Assembly: GCF_000374025.1 (NCBI RefSeq) | Contig: NZ_KB893217.1 | Span: 270,825-334,824, forward strand | Length of the DNA: 64,000 nucleotides | DNA from: Spirosoma panaciterrae DSM 21099 | GTDB taxonomy: Bacteria; Bacteroidota; Bacteroidia; Cytophagales; Spirosomataceae | Direction: 5' to 3' | In this document: positions 56,322 through 64,000 of the stretch, in pieces | Layout of the letters: each line of letters opens with the position of its first letter | Numbering within the stretch: position 1 is the first letter of the stretch | Made by a program: the position numbers and the translations under genes | The notes under the pieces: generated by a model | Seen by the model: only the letters and a program-made list of their open reading frames with translations | What the model was told of the DNA's origin: nothing | Database searches by the model: none

Positions 56322-57638
56322 TTACTTACGTTTATTGATGCCTAACCGCTGATAGGCTACCAGTTGATCGGCGCGGGAAGCCGGAGGGCGATGGTAAACC
56401 AGAATTTCGTAGTCATTTTCGGTTGAGGAGTAATTTCCTTCCACAAAATTCTCATCGACGCGCGGGGTGGCCCCAGTCGTTTTAACGGTGTAATCGTAAT
56501 TGTAAACGCCCTGTTTCAACAGGATAGACGCCCGATATGCCCCCAGGAGCGCGTCATACTCCATCCGGTTTCGGTCGGTTAATTGCCAGAAATTGAATGC
56601 CCCATTCACAAACACTTCCACACCAGGGATTTCTGGGGTTTTGAGGGTGAAAATCGTTTCGATATAATCCGCATTGGTAGCGCCATTCCCGGTTTCCCGG
56701 TGATCGATGACAAACATGCCGTTAAAATCGTCGCTCTGGATATACGCACCACGGCTACGGGGCAGATCGACCTGCACATAAGCCATGTTCCGGTCGGCAT
56801 TGCGATCGATACGGTCAATATAGTTGGCACGGGATAAGACCGTTCGGGTATCGAAAAACCGGAATTCATTACCACCGGGCATCGTGTTACTGAGATCAAT
56901 CAATCGGTATTCAAGCACCTGGTCAAATGCCTGCACATGGGTGGGCCGTAAGCCATGAAGCGTCCGGTCGTCGCGGTAATTCTGCCGAATCACCACTTTG
57001 AAATCATCCTGGGGCGAAATCACCTGATAGCCCCGGTAATTGATCGTAAAGTCGATCTGCTGATCGGAAAACTGGCGACCCGGATCACTTGAAAACCGCG
57101 CCGACGCGGCTACGTTGAGCCGATTCTGGTACGTAATAAACCGACGAGTCAAAATAATATTGCTTCGGTTACGCTCGTCATACACCACCAGCACATAATT
57201 GCCCGGCAGCTTCACTTTAGGCAGTGTAAACCGATAATGAAAGTACGGAATCTTGGTATTAACCGAAATTTGATAGTCCGTAATCGGGTTATCGTTATAC
57301 TCGTACGTAAACTCAATGTCGTTTAGAATGGACCGCTGCCAGTCGGCATTGCAATGCACCAGCCTGGCCCGAAACGAACGGTAATTGCCCGTCAGATCAT
57401 CGAATGCCAGTTGGAGCGGCACTTCCTCATCCAGCGAGATTACAGGTGGGTTTAAGGTTAGTGCGGGATCGTTCGGGTTGGCGCTCACCTGTGGAAACAA
57501 CAGCACGGTCTGGATGCGCGAATCATAAATATGGTCGATGGTCTGGAGCTGCTGAGCTACCGACAGAAGGGGTATCCACCAAAATAAACCGGCCAACAGC
57601 AGGATACAAACGCGCATGAGCGTTACTTTTAGGGTCAT
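56322..57638 (-). CDS. Type IX secretion plug-domain protein (DUF5103)
   Basis: 438 residues from the ATG at 57638; an ATG at 57617 is nearly as likely. Signal sequence VCILLLAGLFWWIPLLSVAQ, then a tandem beta-sandwich protein with the DUF5103 marks PVISLDEEVPLQLAFDDLTGNYRSFRARLVHCNADW, NPITDYQISVNTKIPYFHYRF and GQFSDQQIDFTINYRGY-like segments. DUF5103 is now described as the T9SS plug domain, so this likely gates the Sov/SprA translocon. It points to a functional T9SS. Confidence 0.85.
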   Translation of the reverse strand: MTLKVTLMRVCILLLAGLFWWIPLLSVAQQLQTIDHIYDSRIQTVLLFPQVSANPNDPALTLNPPVISLDEEVPLQLAFDDLTGNYRSFRARLVHCNADWQRSILNDIEFTYEYNDNPITDYQISVNTKIPYFHYRFTLPKVKLPGNYVLVVYDERNRSNIILTRRFITYQNRLNVAASARFSSDPGRQFSDQQIDFTINYRGYQVISPQDDFKVVIRQNYRDDRTLHGLRPTHVQAFDQVLEYRLIDLSNTMPGGNEFRFFDTRTVLSRANYIDRIDRNADRNMAYVQVDLPRSRGAYIQSDDFNGMFVIDHRETGNGATNADYIETIFTLKTPEIPGVEVFVNGAFNFWQLTDRNRMEYDALLGAYRASILLKQGVYNYDYTVKTTGATPRVDENFVEGNYSSTENDYEILVYHRPPASRADQLVAYQRLGINKRK

Positions 57639-57754
57639 ACAAGGGTTATCAATCATGATTAATGCGAAATGGGTACTTCCCATCCTCCATTATTCATTCC
57701 AAATTCATCATCATTCATTTTTATCAGCACAAGTATACTCAACGCAGCGTAGCT

Positions 57755-58699
57755 ATGGTCAATTATAACCCGAAAGAATGGATTCGGTTTATCCTTGCGT
57801 TTAATCGAGCCGATACGGTTCGGCAACTCACCCCTGCCCTGATCGGCATAGGCGTTTATTCGTTCATCATCGTCCATCTGCTCGAATTATTCGATCTAAG
57901 CGAAAATCCTCATCTCAAAAACTTTTCGCTCATGCACACCCTGCTGAGCTTTGTGATTTCGATGTTGCTGGTTTTTCGGACCAATACGGCCTACGACCGC
58001 TGGTGGGAAGGTCGGAAATTATGGGGGAGCCTGGTCAACAACAGCCGGAACATGGCCCTAAAGCTAGATCAATTGCTGGGTAGTTCAGAAGCCGAAAGCC
58101 GGGACTTTTTCCGGGCCATGATTCCCAATTTTGCCTTTGCCCTCAAAAACCACCTCCGCAGCCGACCGATCGAACCCGAATTTACCAACACCACCGTTTT
58201 TGATGCGCAACAACTGCACATGAACGAACACGTTCCCCAACAAATTGCACTGGCTATGTTTGGGAAGTTGGTTGATCTACAACGTCGGCAAATCCTGCTG
58301 GCCGAGCATTTGCTTCTTCTCAATCCAGAGGTTCAGTCATTTATGGACATTTGCGGAGCCTGCGAACGAATCAAAAACACACCCATTCCTTTTTCCTACA
58401 GTTCGTTTATCAAGAAATTCATTTTCACCTACTGCCTTACGCTGCCCCTGGGGTACGTATCAAATCTGCATTATCTGGTTATTCCACTGGTCGTATTCGT
58501 ATTTTATGTACTGGCCAGCCTGGAAGTTATTGCCGAGGAAATTGAAAATCCGTTCGGTATCGACGAAAATGATCTACCACTCGACACCATTTGCAAAGGC
58601 ATTCATAAAACCGTAACCCAGTCTTTCGATCACAAACTGACGCTGGAGCAGGCCGAATCATCCGACAGCCCTAAAAAAGGATTTCGCTATGATCGGTAA
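57755..58699 (+). CDS. Bestrophin-family anion channel
   Basis: 314 residues from the ATG at 57755. FVISMLLVFRTNTAYDRWWEGRKLWGSLVNNSRNMALKL is the bestrophin/UPF0187 hallmark, and ENPFGIDENDLPLDTIC closes the domain. Four helices are evident. Bacterial bestrophins form pentameric ion channels. It diverges from the plug-domain gene with a 116-base gap. Confidence 0.92.
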   Translation: MVNYNPKEWIRFILAFNRADTVRQLTPALIGIGVYSFIIVHLLELFDLSENPHLKNFSLMHTLLSFVISMLLVFRTNTAYDRWWEGRKLWGSLVNNSRNMALKLDQLLGSSEAESRDFFRAMIPNFAFALKNHLRSRPIEPEFTNTTVFDAQQLHMNEHVPQQIALAMFGKLVDLQRRQILLAEHLLLLNPEVQSFMDICGACERIKNTPIPFSYSSFIKKFIFTYCLTLPLGYVSNLHYLVIPLVVFVFYVLASLEVIAEEIENPFGIDENDLPLDTICKGIHKTVTQSFDHKLTLEQAESSDSPKKGFRYDR

Positions 58700-58753
58700 T
58701 GTGGACTTAGGCAGGTACCGAACAAGTCGTTAACCCCCGGCCTGGATATCCGG

Positions 58754-59812
58754 TTACTCAAACAGCCCGATCTGGCCGGCGGGTCGAAACAATCCCGTTG
58801 TCAATGTCGGCATTTTGCGGTTGCTCAGGTATTTCTGACAGGCGATACGGTGTAATTGGGCAATCTGATGTGCATACTGTCCTTCGCCCGACATACGCGT
58901 CATAAAACGGGAATCAGCCACGCTGCCACCATGACAGTCAGCAATCTGATGCAATACACGTTCAGCCCGGTCGGGGAAAGTCTGTTTCAGCCAATCGGTA
59001 AAGAGTGGCCCCAGCGCACCATTCAAGCGCACTACCGTATACGCCGACCAGCACGCTCCCTGTTCGGCCGCCTGTTCAATCAGTTTTGGAATTTCGTGAT
59101 CATTGAGGCTGGGAATAATCGGGGCCGTCATGATGCCAACGGGCACCCCCGCTTTGTGTAAAACCCCCATCGTTTTTAGCCGCTGAGCAGCCGTAACCGT
59201 CCGGGGTTCCATCAACAGGCGCAGGTTTTCATGTAATGTCGTAATCGAGATGGCGACATTAACCAGATTAAGCTCCGCCAGAGGTTTCAGAATATCCAGA
59301 TCCCGTAAAATCAGGGCATTTTTCGTAATAATTGTGACTGGATTTCGATAACGCAGACAAAGCGCCAACATCTGCCGGGTAAGTTGATAGGTTCGCTCGG
59401 CGGGCTGATAGCAATCGGTATTTCCAGAAAAATGAATGACAACGGGTTTGTATGTACGCGCCTGAAACTGCTTTTCAAGCAAGACGGGTGCATTTTTCTT
59501 GACCATGATCTTACTCTCAAAATCAAGACCAGCCGAAAAGCCCCAGTACTCATGCGTTGGGCGGGCGTAGCAGTAGATACACCCATGTTCGCACCCCTGG
59601 TAAGGGTTTATGGAAGCCGAAAAACCAATATCAGGACTATCCGAGCGACTAATAATCTGCTTGGGGGTTTCCTCAAAAAAATGTGTTTTCACCGCTGGTT
59701 CAGGAAAATCGTCGTCTATAGATTCATTTCCCTCCGTTGGTTCATATTGATGTTTAGCAAATGAATTAGCCGTGTTAAACTGCGCCCCTCGCCCTTTTTT
59801 AAAGTCGCCCAT
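58754..59812 (-). CDS. PA0069-family radical SAM protein
   Basis: 352 residues from the ATG at 59812 (MGDFKKGRGAQFNTANSFAK). The frame extends to 59902 but that part is hydrophobic read-through of the next repeat. ASINPYQGCEHGCIYCYARPTHEYW carries the CxxxCxxC [4Fe-4S] site, with SplB-like VIHFSGNTDCYQPAERTYQLTR. A DNA-photoproduct-lyase-like role is often suggested but not shown for this family. Confidence 0.9.
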   Translation of the reverse strand: MGDFKKGRGAQFNTANSFAKHQYEPTEGNESIDDDFPEPAVKTHFFEETPKQIISRSDSPDIGFSASINPYQGCEHGCIYCYARPTHEYWGFSAGLDFESKIMVKKNAPVLLEKQFQARTYKPVVIHFSGNTDCYQPAERTYQLTRQMLALCLRYRNPVTIITKNALILRDLDILKPLAELNLVNVAISITTLHENLRLLMEPRTVTAAQRLKTMGVLHKAGVPVGIMTAPIIPSLNDHEIPKLIEQAAEQGACWSAYTVVRLNGALGPLFTDWLKQTFPDRAERVLHQIADCHGGSVADSRFMTRMSGEGQYAHQIAQLHRIACQKYLSNRKMPTLTTGLFRPAGQIGLFE

Positions 59813-59862
59813 ACACACAAGTAAAATACAATTATATTTTATTTGTACGATAAAAACAAAAG

Positions 59863-59936
59863 CGAAAGAGTGAATGAGTAAAAGAGTGATAAACTGACGC
59901 AAGCCAATTTCGCTCTTTTACTCATTCACTCTTTCG
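59863..59936 (-). repeat. Octamer-type inverted repeat between ABC-F and radical SAM genes
   Basis: Left arm CGAAAGAGTGAATGAGTAAA, plus AGAGTGA; right arm TCGCTCTTTTACTCATTCAC, plus TCTTTCG: 27-base arms with one mismatch. Loop TAAACTGACGCAAGCCAATT carries the core, and on the minus strand reads TTGCGTCAG. The ABC-F TGA (59946-59948) sits at the repeat edge. Confidence 0.9.
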
Positions 59937-59945
59937 ATCTTTCAC

Positions 59946-61883
59946 TCAGGCTAGTTTTTTCTCCCACTTTTCGGCTTCAAGCATGGCCGTCTCCCATTCG
60001 TCCTGTAGCTGGCTAATCTGGGCCACAACACGTCGGTATTCGTCGTTTTTAGCCTGCATGAGCTTATCATCACCGTAGGTAGCCGGATCTGCCAATTCGG
60101 TTTCGAGCCGCTTTTTACGCTCTTCCAGTTGTTCTATTTTGGCTTCAGACTCTTCGGCCTGCTGGTTCAGTTTTTTCAACATCCGCTGCCATTCTTTCCG
60201 CTCATCATCCGATGTATGGGCAACCGGAGTGGGTGCCACGGGAACAGGAGCGGCTTTGGCCCCCTTACTTCCAGTTCCCTGCTCTTTCCGTTCTTCCATC
60301 CACCATTCGTATTCATCGTAGGTTCCGGGATACTCCTTGATCTGTTCATCTTCGATATACCAGATCTTGTTCGCAATCTGCGACACAAAATAGCGGTCGT
60401 GCGATACAACCACATAGGTGCCCTCATACTGCTCCAGCGCCTGAATCAGGATATTCACCGACTGCATATCGAGGTGGTTAGTCGGCTCATCAAGCAGCAG
60501 AAAGTTGGCCTGCGACAGAAGTACCTTTGCCAGGGCCACGCGCGATTTTTCGCCCCCCGACAACACTTTGATTTTTTTGAATACTTCCTCGTTCGAGAAC
60601 AGAAAGCAGCCCAATACTCCCCGAAGTTCACCTTCCGTTTTGGTCGGATTAGCGTGCTTCAATTCGTCGAGAAGGGTATCTTCCACATTCAGCGACTCTA
60701 ACTGGTGCTGAGCGTAGAAGCTGAACGACACATTATGCCCCAACTGCCGACGCCCATCGTTGAGCGGTTCCGAACCCGAAATAATACGCAGCAAAGTCGA
60801 TTTCCCCCGACCGTTAGCGCCGATCAGCGCGACTTTATCTCCCCGTTCGAGTCGGATATCGGCATGGGTCAGAATCCGTTTAGGACCGTAATGCTTCGTA
60901 ATATCGTCGAGGTGCAGAATATGCCGCCCCGGTTGGGTCGAAAACTGAAACTTGAAATTTACCCGTGCCGTTTCGTCGATCACGGCATCAACCAGTTCCA
61001 TACGAGCCAGTTGTTTCACCCGGCTTTGGGCCTGTTTCGCCTTTGTGGCTTTCGCTTTAAAACGTTCGATAAAGCGTTCGGTCTGACGAATTTTAGCCTG
61101 TTGGTTTTCGTAAGCTCCTTTCTGAATTTCGTTTCGCAAGGCTTTTTCTTCCAGATAGAACGAGTAATTGCCCGGATAATAATGCAGCTTTGCACCGGAT
61201 ACTTCCACCGTTACATCGATCACATTATCCAGAAATTCGCGGTCGTGCGACACCACAATCACCGCACCTTCGTAGGTCTGGATGTATTTTTCCACCCATT
61301 GAATAGACGGTAAGTCAAGGTGGTTGGTCGGCTCATCAAGCATCAGCAGCGACGGCTTCTGCAACAGCAGTTTTGCCAGAATAACACGCATACGCCATCC
61401 TCCGGAGAACGTCCGTAGCGGCTTTTGAAGATCATCCGTCGAGAAGCCAAGCCCTTCCAGTATCTCTTCGGCCTTTGCCTGTACTGAATACCCATCCAGT
61501 GCATCAAATTCTTCCTGCACTTTACCCAGTTTGTCCACCAACTCATCCCGATAATTGGTCTCCATCTCGTGAAGCAGATCGTCGATTTGCTTTTGTAGCT
61601 GATTCTGCCGTTCAAAAGCCTGCATCGCCACCGACAAGATCGAATCATCCGTCTGGTACGATAGCAGATCCTGATTCAGAAACCCGATGGTTACATCACC
61701 TGCTTTGGATATCGTGCCGCCATCAGCCTGGTATTCGCCATTGATAATTCGAAGGAGAGTAGATTTTCCTGTACCATTCAGGCCGATGAGGCCGATTTTC
61801 TGTCCAGGTTTAATATGCAGCGAGGCATTTTCATAAAGAGCCCGGCTACCGAGGTAATACGAGAGGTTTGTGATGGAAATCAT
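59946..61883 (-). CDS. ABC-F family ATPase (Uup/YheS-like)
   Basis: 645 residues, two ABC cassettes: Walker A GLNGTGKST near 37 and GANGRGKST near 357, signatures TFSGGWRMR and LSGGEKSR, and Walker B MLDEPTNHLD twice. The interdomain linker about 235-315 (AKATKAKQAQSRVKQL) reaches toward the ribosomal E site, and a C-terminal coiled coil runs about 560-645. No membrane domain: a translation factor. A -7 element just before the ATG suggests a leaderless mRNA. Confidence 0.95.
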   Translation of the reverse strand: MISITNLSYYLGSRALYENASLHIKPGQKIGLIGLNGTGKSTLLRIINGEYQADGGTISKAGDVTIGFLNQDLLSYQTDDSILSVAMQAFERQNQLQKQIDDLLHEMETNYRDELVDKLGKVQEEFDALDGYSVQAKAEEILEGLGFSTDDLQKPLRTFSGGWRMRVILAKLLLQKPSLLMLDEPTNHLDLPSIQWVEKYIQTYEGAVIVVSHDREFLDNVIDVTVEVSGAKLHYYPGNYSFYLEEKALRNEIQKGAYENQQAKIRQTERFIERFKAKATKAKQAQSRVKQLARMELVDAVIDETARVNFKFQFSTQPGRHILHLDDITKHYGPKRILTHADIRLERGDKVALIGANGRGKSTLLRIISGSEPLNDGRRQLGHNVSFSFYAQHQLESLNVEDTLLDELKHANPTKTEGELRGVLGCFLFSNEEVFKKIKVLSGGEKSRVALAKVLLSQANFLLLDEPTNHLDMQSVNILIQALEQYEGTYVVVSHDRYFVSQIANKIWYIEDEQIKEYPGTYDEYEWWMEERKEQGTGSKGAKAAPVPVAPTPVAHTSDDERKEWQRMLKKLNQQAEESEAKIEQLEERKKRLETELADPATYGDDKLMQAKNDEYRRVVAQISQLQDEWETAMLEAEKWEKKLA

Positions 61884-61888
61884 GGGCG

Positions 61889-61896
61889 CAAATTTA
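61889..61896 (-). promoter_or_regulatory. -7 element abutting the ABC-F start codon
   Basis: TAAATTTG on the minus strand, exact TAnnTTTG, ends 6 bases before the A of the ATG at 61883. Transcription about 6 bases downstream would start at the ATG itself. No TTTG is at the ideal upstream spacing. Confidence 0.5.
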
Positions 61897-61914
61897 CCAA
61901 AAAGATGCCGGATA

Positions 61915-61947
61915 CTTGCATTCTTAAATTGGAAACCATTATATTTG
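61915..61947 (+). promoter_or_regulatory. Promoter of the tRNA-Thr gene
   Basis: CTTG at 61915-61918, 21 bases, then TATATTTG at 61940-61947. The -7 box is perfect. Start near 61953 is 6 bases before the mature tRNA. Confidence 0.7.
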
Positions 61948-61958
61948 CACCCGCAAAA

Positions 61959-62031
<73 letters not shown>

Positions 62032-62041
62032 CTGTTTTTGA

Positions 62042-62098
62042 AAAAAGGCTAATCAGTTTTAGAGCGAAAACCCTCTATTTCAACTGATTAGCCTTTTT
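62042..62098 (+). terminator. Terminator after tRNA-Thr
   Basis: 17-base arms AAAAAGGCTAATCAGTT (62042-62058) and its exact complement at 62082-62098, ending in TTTTT. The loop has a nested AGAG/CTCT. Confidence 0.85.
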
Positions 62099-62196
62099 CT
62101 GTTTATAATACTTTACAATAGCACGCTCCAGTAAATTCAATCCGTCCCCTCGTCTTTACATTATCCCTCACTTGGTCTTGACCAAACCAAGTAATA

Positions 62197-63527
62197 ATGA
62201 AGACTATAGCCGATAAGGACGTTAAGTTCCTACTTAAAGATTCCCGCGCTGACAGACCAACGCTCATAAACCTTGTTTTTCGCTACGAAAACACGCGGTT
62301 CAAAACCTCAACAGGTTTAACCATTGAGCCATACCAGTGGGATAAAACCGCCCAACGTGCCTACACGAATCAAAGGAGCCGGGTAGCCCGTGAACCCTTT
62401 GAAACGATTAACGCACACCTCGACCGTTGGCGATCTGCAACTAAGAAAGTATTAACCGCGCTGCAACTGGCTCAAATTCCATACGACAACGAAACGATTA
62501 AACAGCATTTAGACGCTGAATTAGGACGAGCGAAAAAGGTAAAACCTGTTGAGGAAGTAGCAGCTTCCTACGAACCATTTACAGCCTATATCGAACGGTT
62601 TGTTAAAGAGGCTCAATCCGGCAAACGACTCAATGCCCGTAGCGTTCATTATGCGGCCTACACATTAGCCGGGTACATGAAACTAAAACGCATCCTGGAA
62701 CGGTATCGGGCTGAAACCGGCAACTCTGTCGATTACGATGCATACACCCTCGATTACTATAACGCCTTTAAACTTTGGCTAACAGGCCGGGGGTGACCTT
62801 AAACTATGTAGGTACGTTGCTGAAAGACTTAAAAGTGATGCTGAAACAGGCACACTACGACGGAAAACACACAAATTTGATTTTTCAGCATCGGGACTTT
62901 AAAAAGTTGGTTGAGGAGGTAGACAACGTTTACCTAACAGACGATGAATTAACCCAAATCTATAACCTCGACTTATCGACAAACGCCCGACTTGATAGAG
63001 TACGGGATTTGTTTTTGATAGGTTGTTACACAGGCCTACGATTTTCTGACTTCTCAGAGCTACGACCCGAAAACATTACCCACAATGGCCGTATTTTAAC
63101 CCGTAAGACGCTTAAAACATCGGAGCGGGTTTCTATACCCTTAAACCCTAAAGTCCTTTCTATTCTCGCTAAATATGAAGGCACTCCACCCCGTACCATT
63201 ACTAACCAGAAGATGAATGACTACTTGAAGGAGTTGTGCCGCCTTGCTGGAATAACGGATGCAGTAGAAGTTAGCCGAACAAAGGGAGGTAAGAAAGAAA
63301 CTCGATACCTTGAAAAATGTGAAATGGTCACGACCCATACCGCCCGAAGGTCATTTGCTACGAATGCATTTTTGGCGAAAGTGCCTACCGTGTCGATTAT
63401 GAAGATAACAGGACACCGTTCAGAGGCTGTGTTTTTGCGTTATATCAAAATTTCATCAGAGCAAAATGCACTATTGATGTTGGAGCACCCTCATTTTAAC
63501 GGTTCAGCTATACGTGTTGCAGGATAA
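62197..63527 (+). pseudogene. Tyrosine recombinase/integrase with a frameshift
   Basis: Two overlapping frames make one integrase. The first (62197-62796) holds an arm-binding-like start (DSRADRPTLINLVFRYENTRF) and a SAM-like core-binding domain. The second (62775-63527) continues in another frame with the catalytic domain: Arg in TGLRFSDF, HTARRSFATN (His-x-x-Arg), TGHRSEAVFLRY with the Tyr. They join at a run of five G at 62789-62793; one extra G would restore GRGVTLNYV. It is likely inactivated, though a sequencing error or slippage cannot be excluded. It sits 3' of tRNA-Thr. Confidence 0.85.
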
Positions 63528-63566
63528 TCTTTATTATCTGATTTCTGACCAAACGAAATTAAACCA

Positions 63567-63776
63567 ATGGTAACAAGTGACATAGAAGAACGTATAAATG
63601 ACGTTTTTAGAAGAGCTACCAAAGATTTATCTAAAGAGTTACAGGATATACATCTATTAGGCCTCTCTTATGAAAAATCTAACCATTATAAAGCCATTGA
63701 GACAGATTCTAAGAAATATTCTGCTTTAGAGTATGTTGGGAAATCATCTTTGGCAATAAGTCTCGATTCGTTGTAA
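63567..63776 (+). CDS. Truncated hypothetical protein interrupted by an IS
   Basis: The frame gives 69 residues: MVTSDIEERINDVFRRATKD, a helical charged segment, then SALEYVGKSSLAISLDSL. The last 15 or so codons overlap the antisense 3' end of a transposase frame, so the native gene was probably cut by the insertion. Nothing in the N-terminal part is recognised. It follows the integrase by 39 bases and could have been cargo of the element. Confidence 0.4.
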   Translation: MVTSDIEERINDVFRRATKDLSKELQDIHLLGLSYEKSNHYKAIETDSKKYSALEYVGKSSLAISLDSL

Positions 63777-64000
63777 CATGATCTGGCTATTGGCCAGATA
63801 CAGCCAACTGACCGAAGAAGATGCTGTATGCTCATAGTCTTTGACGATTCTCCGAAAATAGTTCGTCCAGGCAATGCTTCGTTCCACTACCCATCGTTTG
63901 GCCACCGGTACAAAACCTTGGGCTGATTCAGGCCGCGACGCTTTCTCAAAATCGATACTCCAACGGTCAAGCTCTTGAGCAAACACGCCGTTGTAGGCTT
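63744..64000 (-). mobile_element. IS5-type transposase, C-terminal part
   Basis: The minus-strand frame is open at the right edge, with about 85 residues seen. RWVVERSIAWTNYFRRIVKDYEHTASSSVSWLYLANSQIMLQR is the usual C-terminus of IS5-group DDE transposases; the Glu in VVER is the last DDE residue. The element's end should lie between about 63720 and 63744; the terminal repeat is not identified. The rest of the IS is outside the window. Confidence 0.8.

Noticed and set aside
62775..62810. Programmed frameshift in the integrase
   Set aside because: The G run has no slippery heptamer or downstream structure that I can see, and the gene is flanked by other decay, so a simple frameshift is more likely.

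Overview
The window looks like chromosomal DNA of a Bacteroidota member of the Cytophagales, most likely a Spirosoma-like organism. The evidence is the TTTG-N19-TAnnTTTG promoters, the lack of obvious Shine-Dalgarno sequences, a type IX secretion plug-domain protein, a DUF3276 protein and lipoproteins of Bacteroidota style. The genus is inferred from overall protein character, not from a search.

Layout. 1-8345 is a short-chain acid module: a transporter tail, two small membrane proteins, a sodium:solute symporter fused to a histidine kinase, a stand-alone receiver, a propionyl-CoA synthetase and an acetyl-CoA synthetase. 8418-17235 (minus strand) holds a lipoprotein and a complete CzcCBA/CusCBA-like metal efflux set with its own two-component system. 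A six-copy array of 11-bp-spaced sites lies upstream of the efflux genes. 17347-25922 is housekeeping: L31, class I ribonucleotide reductase alpha, a UPF0175/DUF3368 toxin-antitoxin pair, and MetH under a clear SAM-I riboswitch. 26055-29678 (minus) is a four-gene carbamoyltransferase/SGNH/DUF5989/SxtJ cluster that includes a 49-residue gene. 29936-33224 carries an exopolyphosphatase, a GAF histidine kinase and a secreted protein. 33363-48222 is a surface-glycan locus with all six pseudaminic acid genes (pseB, C, F, G, H, I), a DUF115-like candidate transferase, a sulfatase, a flippase, two FkbM methyltransferases and two glycosyltransferases. 48463-61883 is mostly housekeeping: pfkA, a thioredoxin-like protein, DUF58, RlpA, DUF3276, YchF, a T9SS plug-domain protein, bestrophin, a radical SAM protein and an ABC-F ATPase. 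From 61959 a tRNA-Thr is followed by a frameshifted tyrosine recombinase and the end of an IS5-type transposase, so an integrated element seems to begin there and run off the right edge.

The most unusual signal is not a gene. Many intergenic gaps are filled by long inverted repeats whose arms are degenerate short tandem repeats, most often 8-mers such as GAGTGAAA and GAGCGAAT. Several share a loop core around TGCGTCAGC. The stop codon of the upstream gene often lies inside the repeat, and the next start codon follows within a few bases. The arm carries stop codons in every frame. I treat these as a candidate undescribed family of transcribed intergenic hairpins that may act in termination, translational insulation or mRNA stability.
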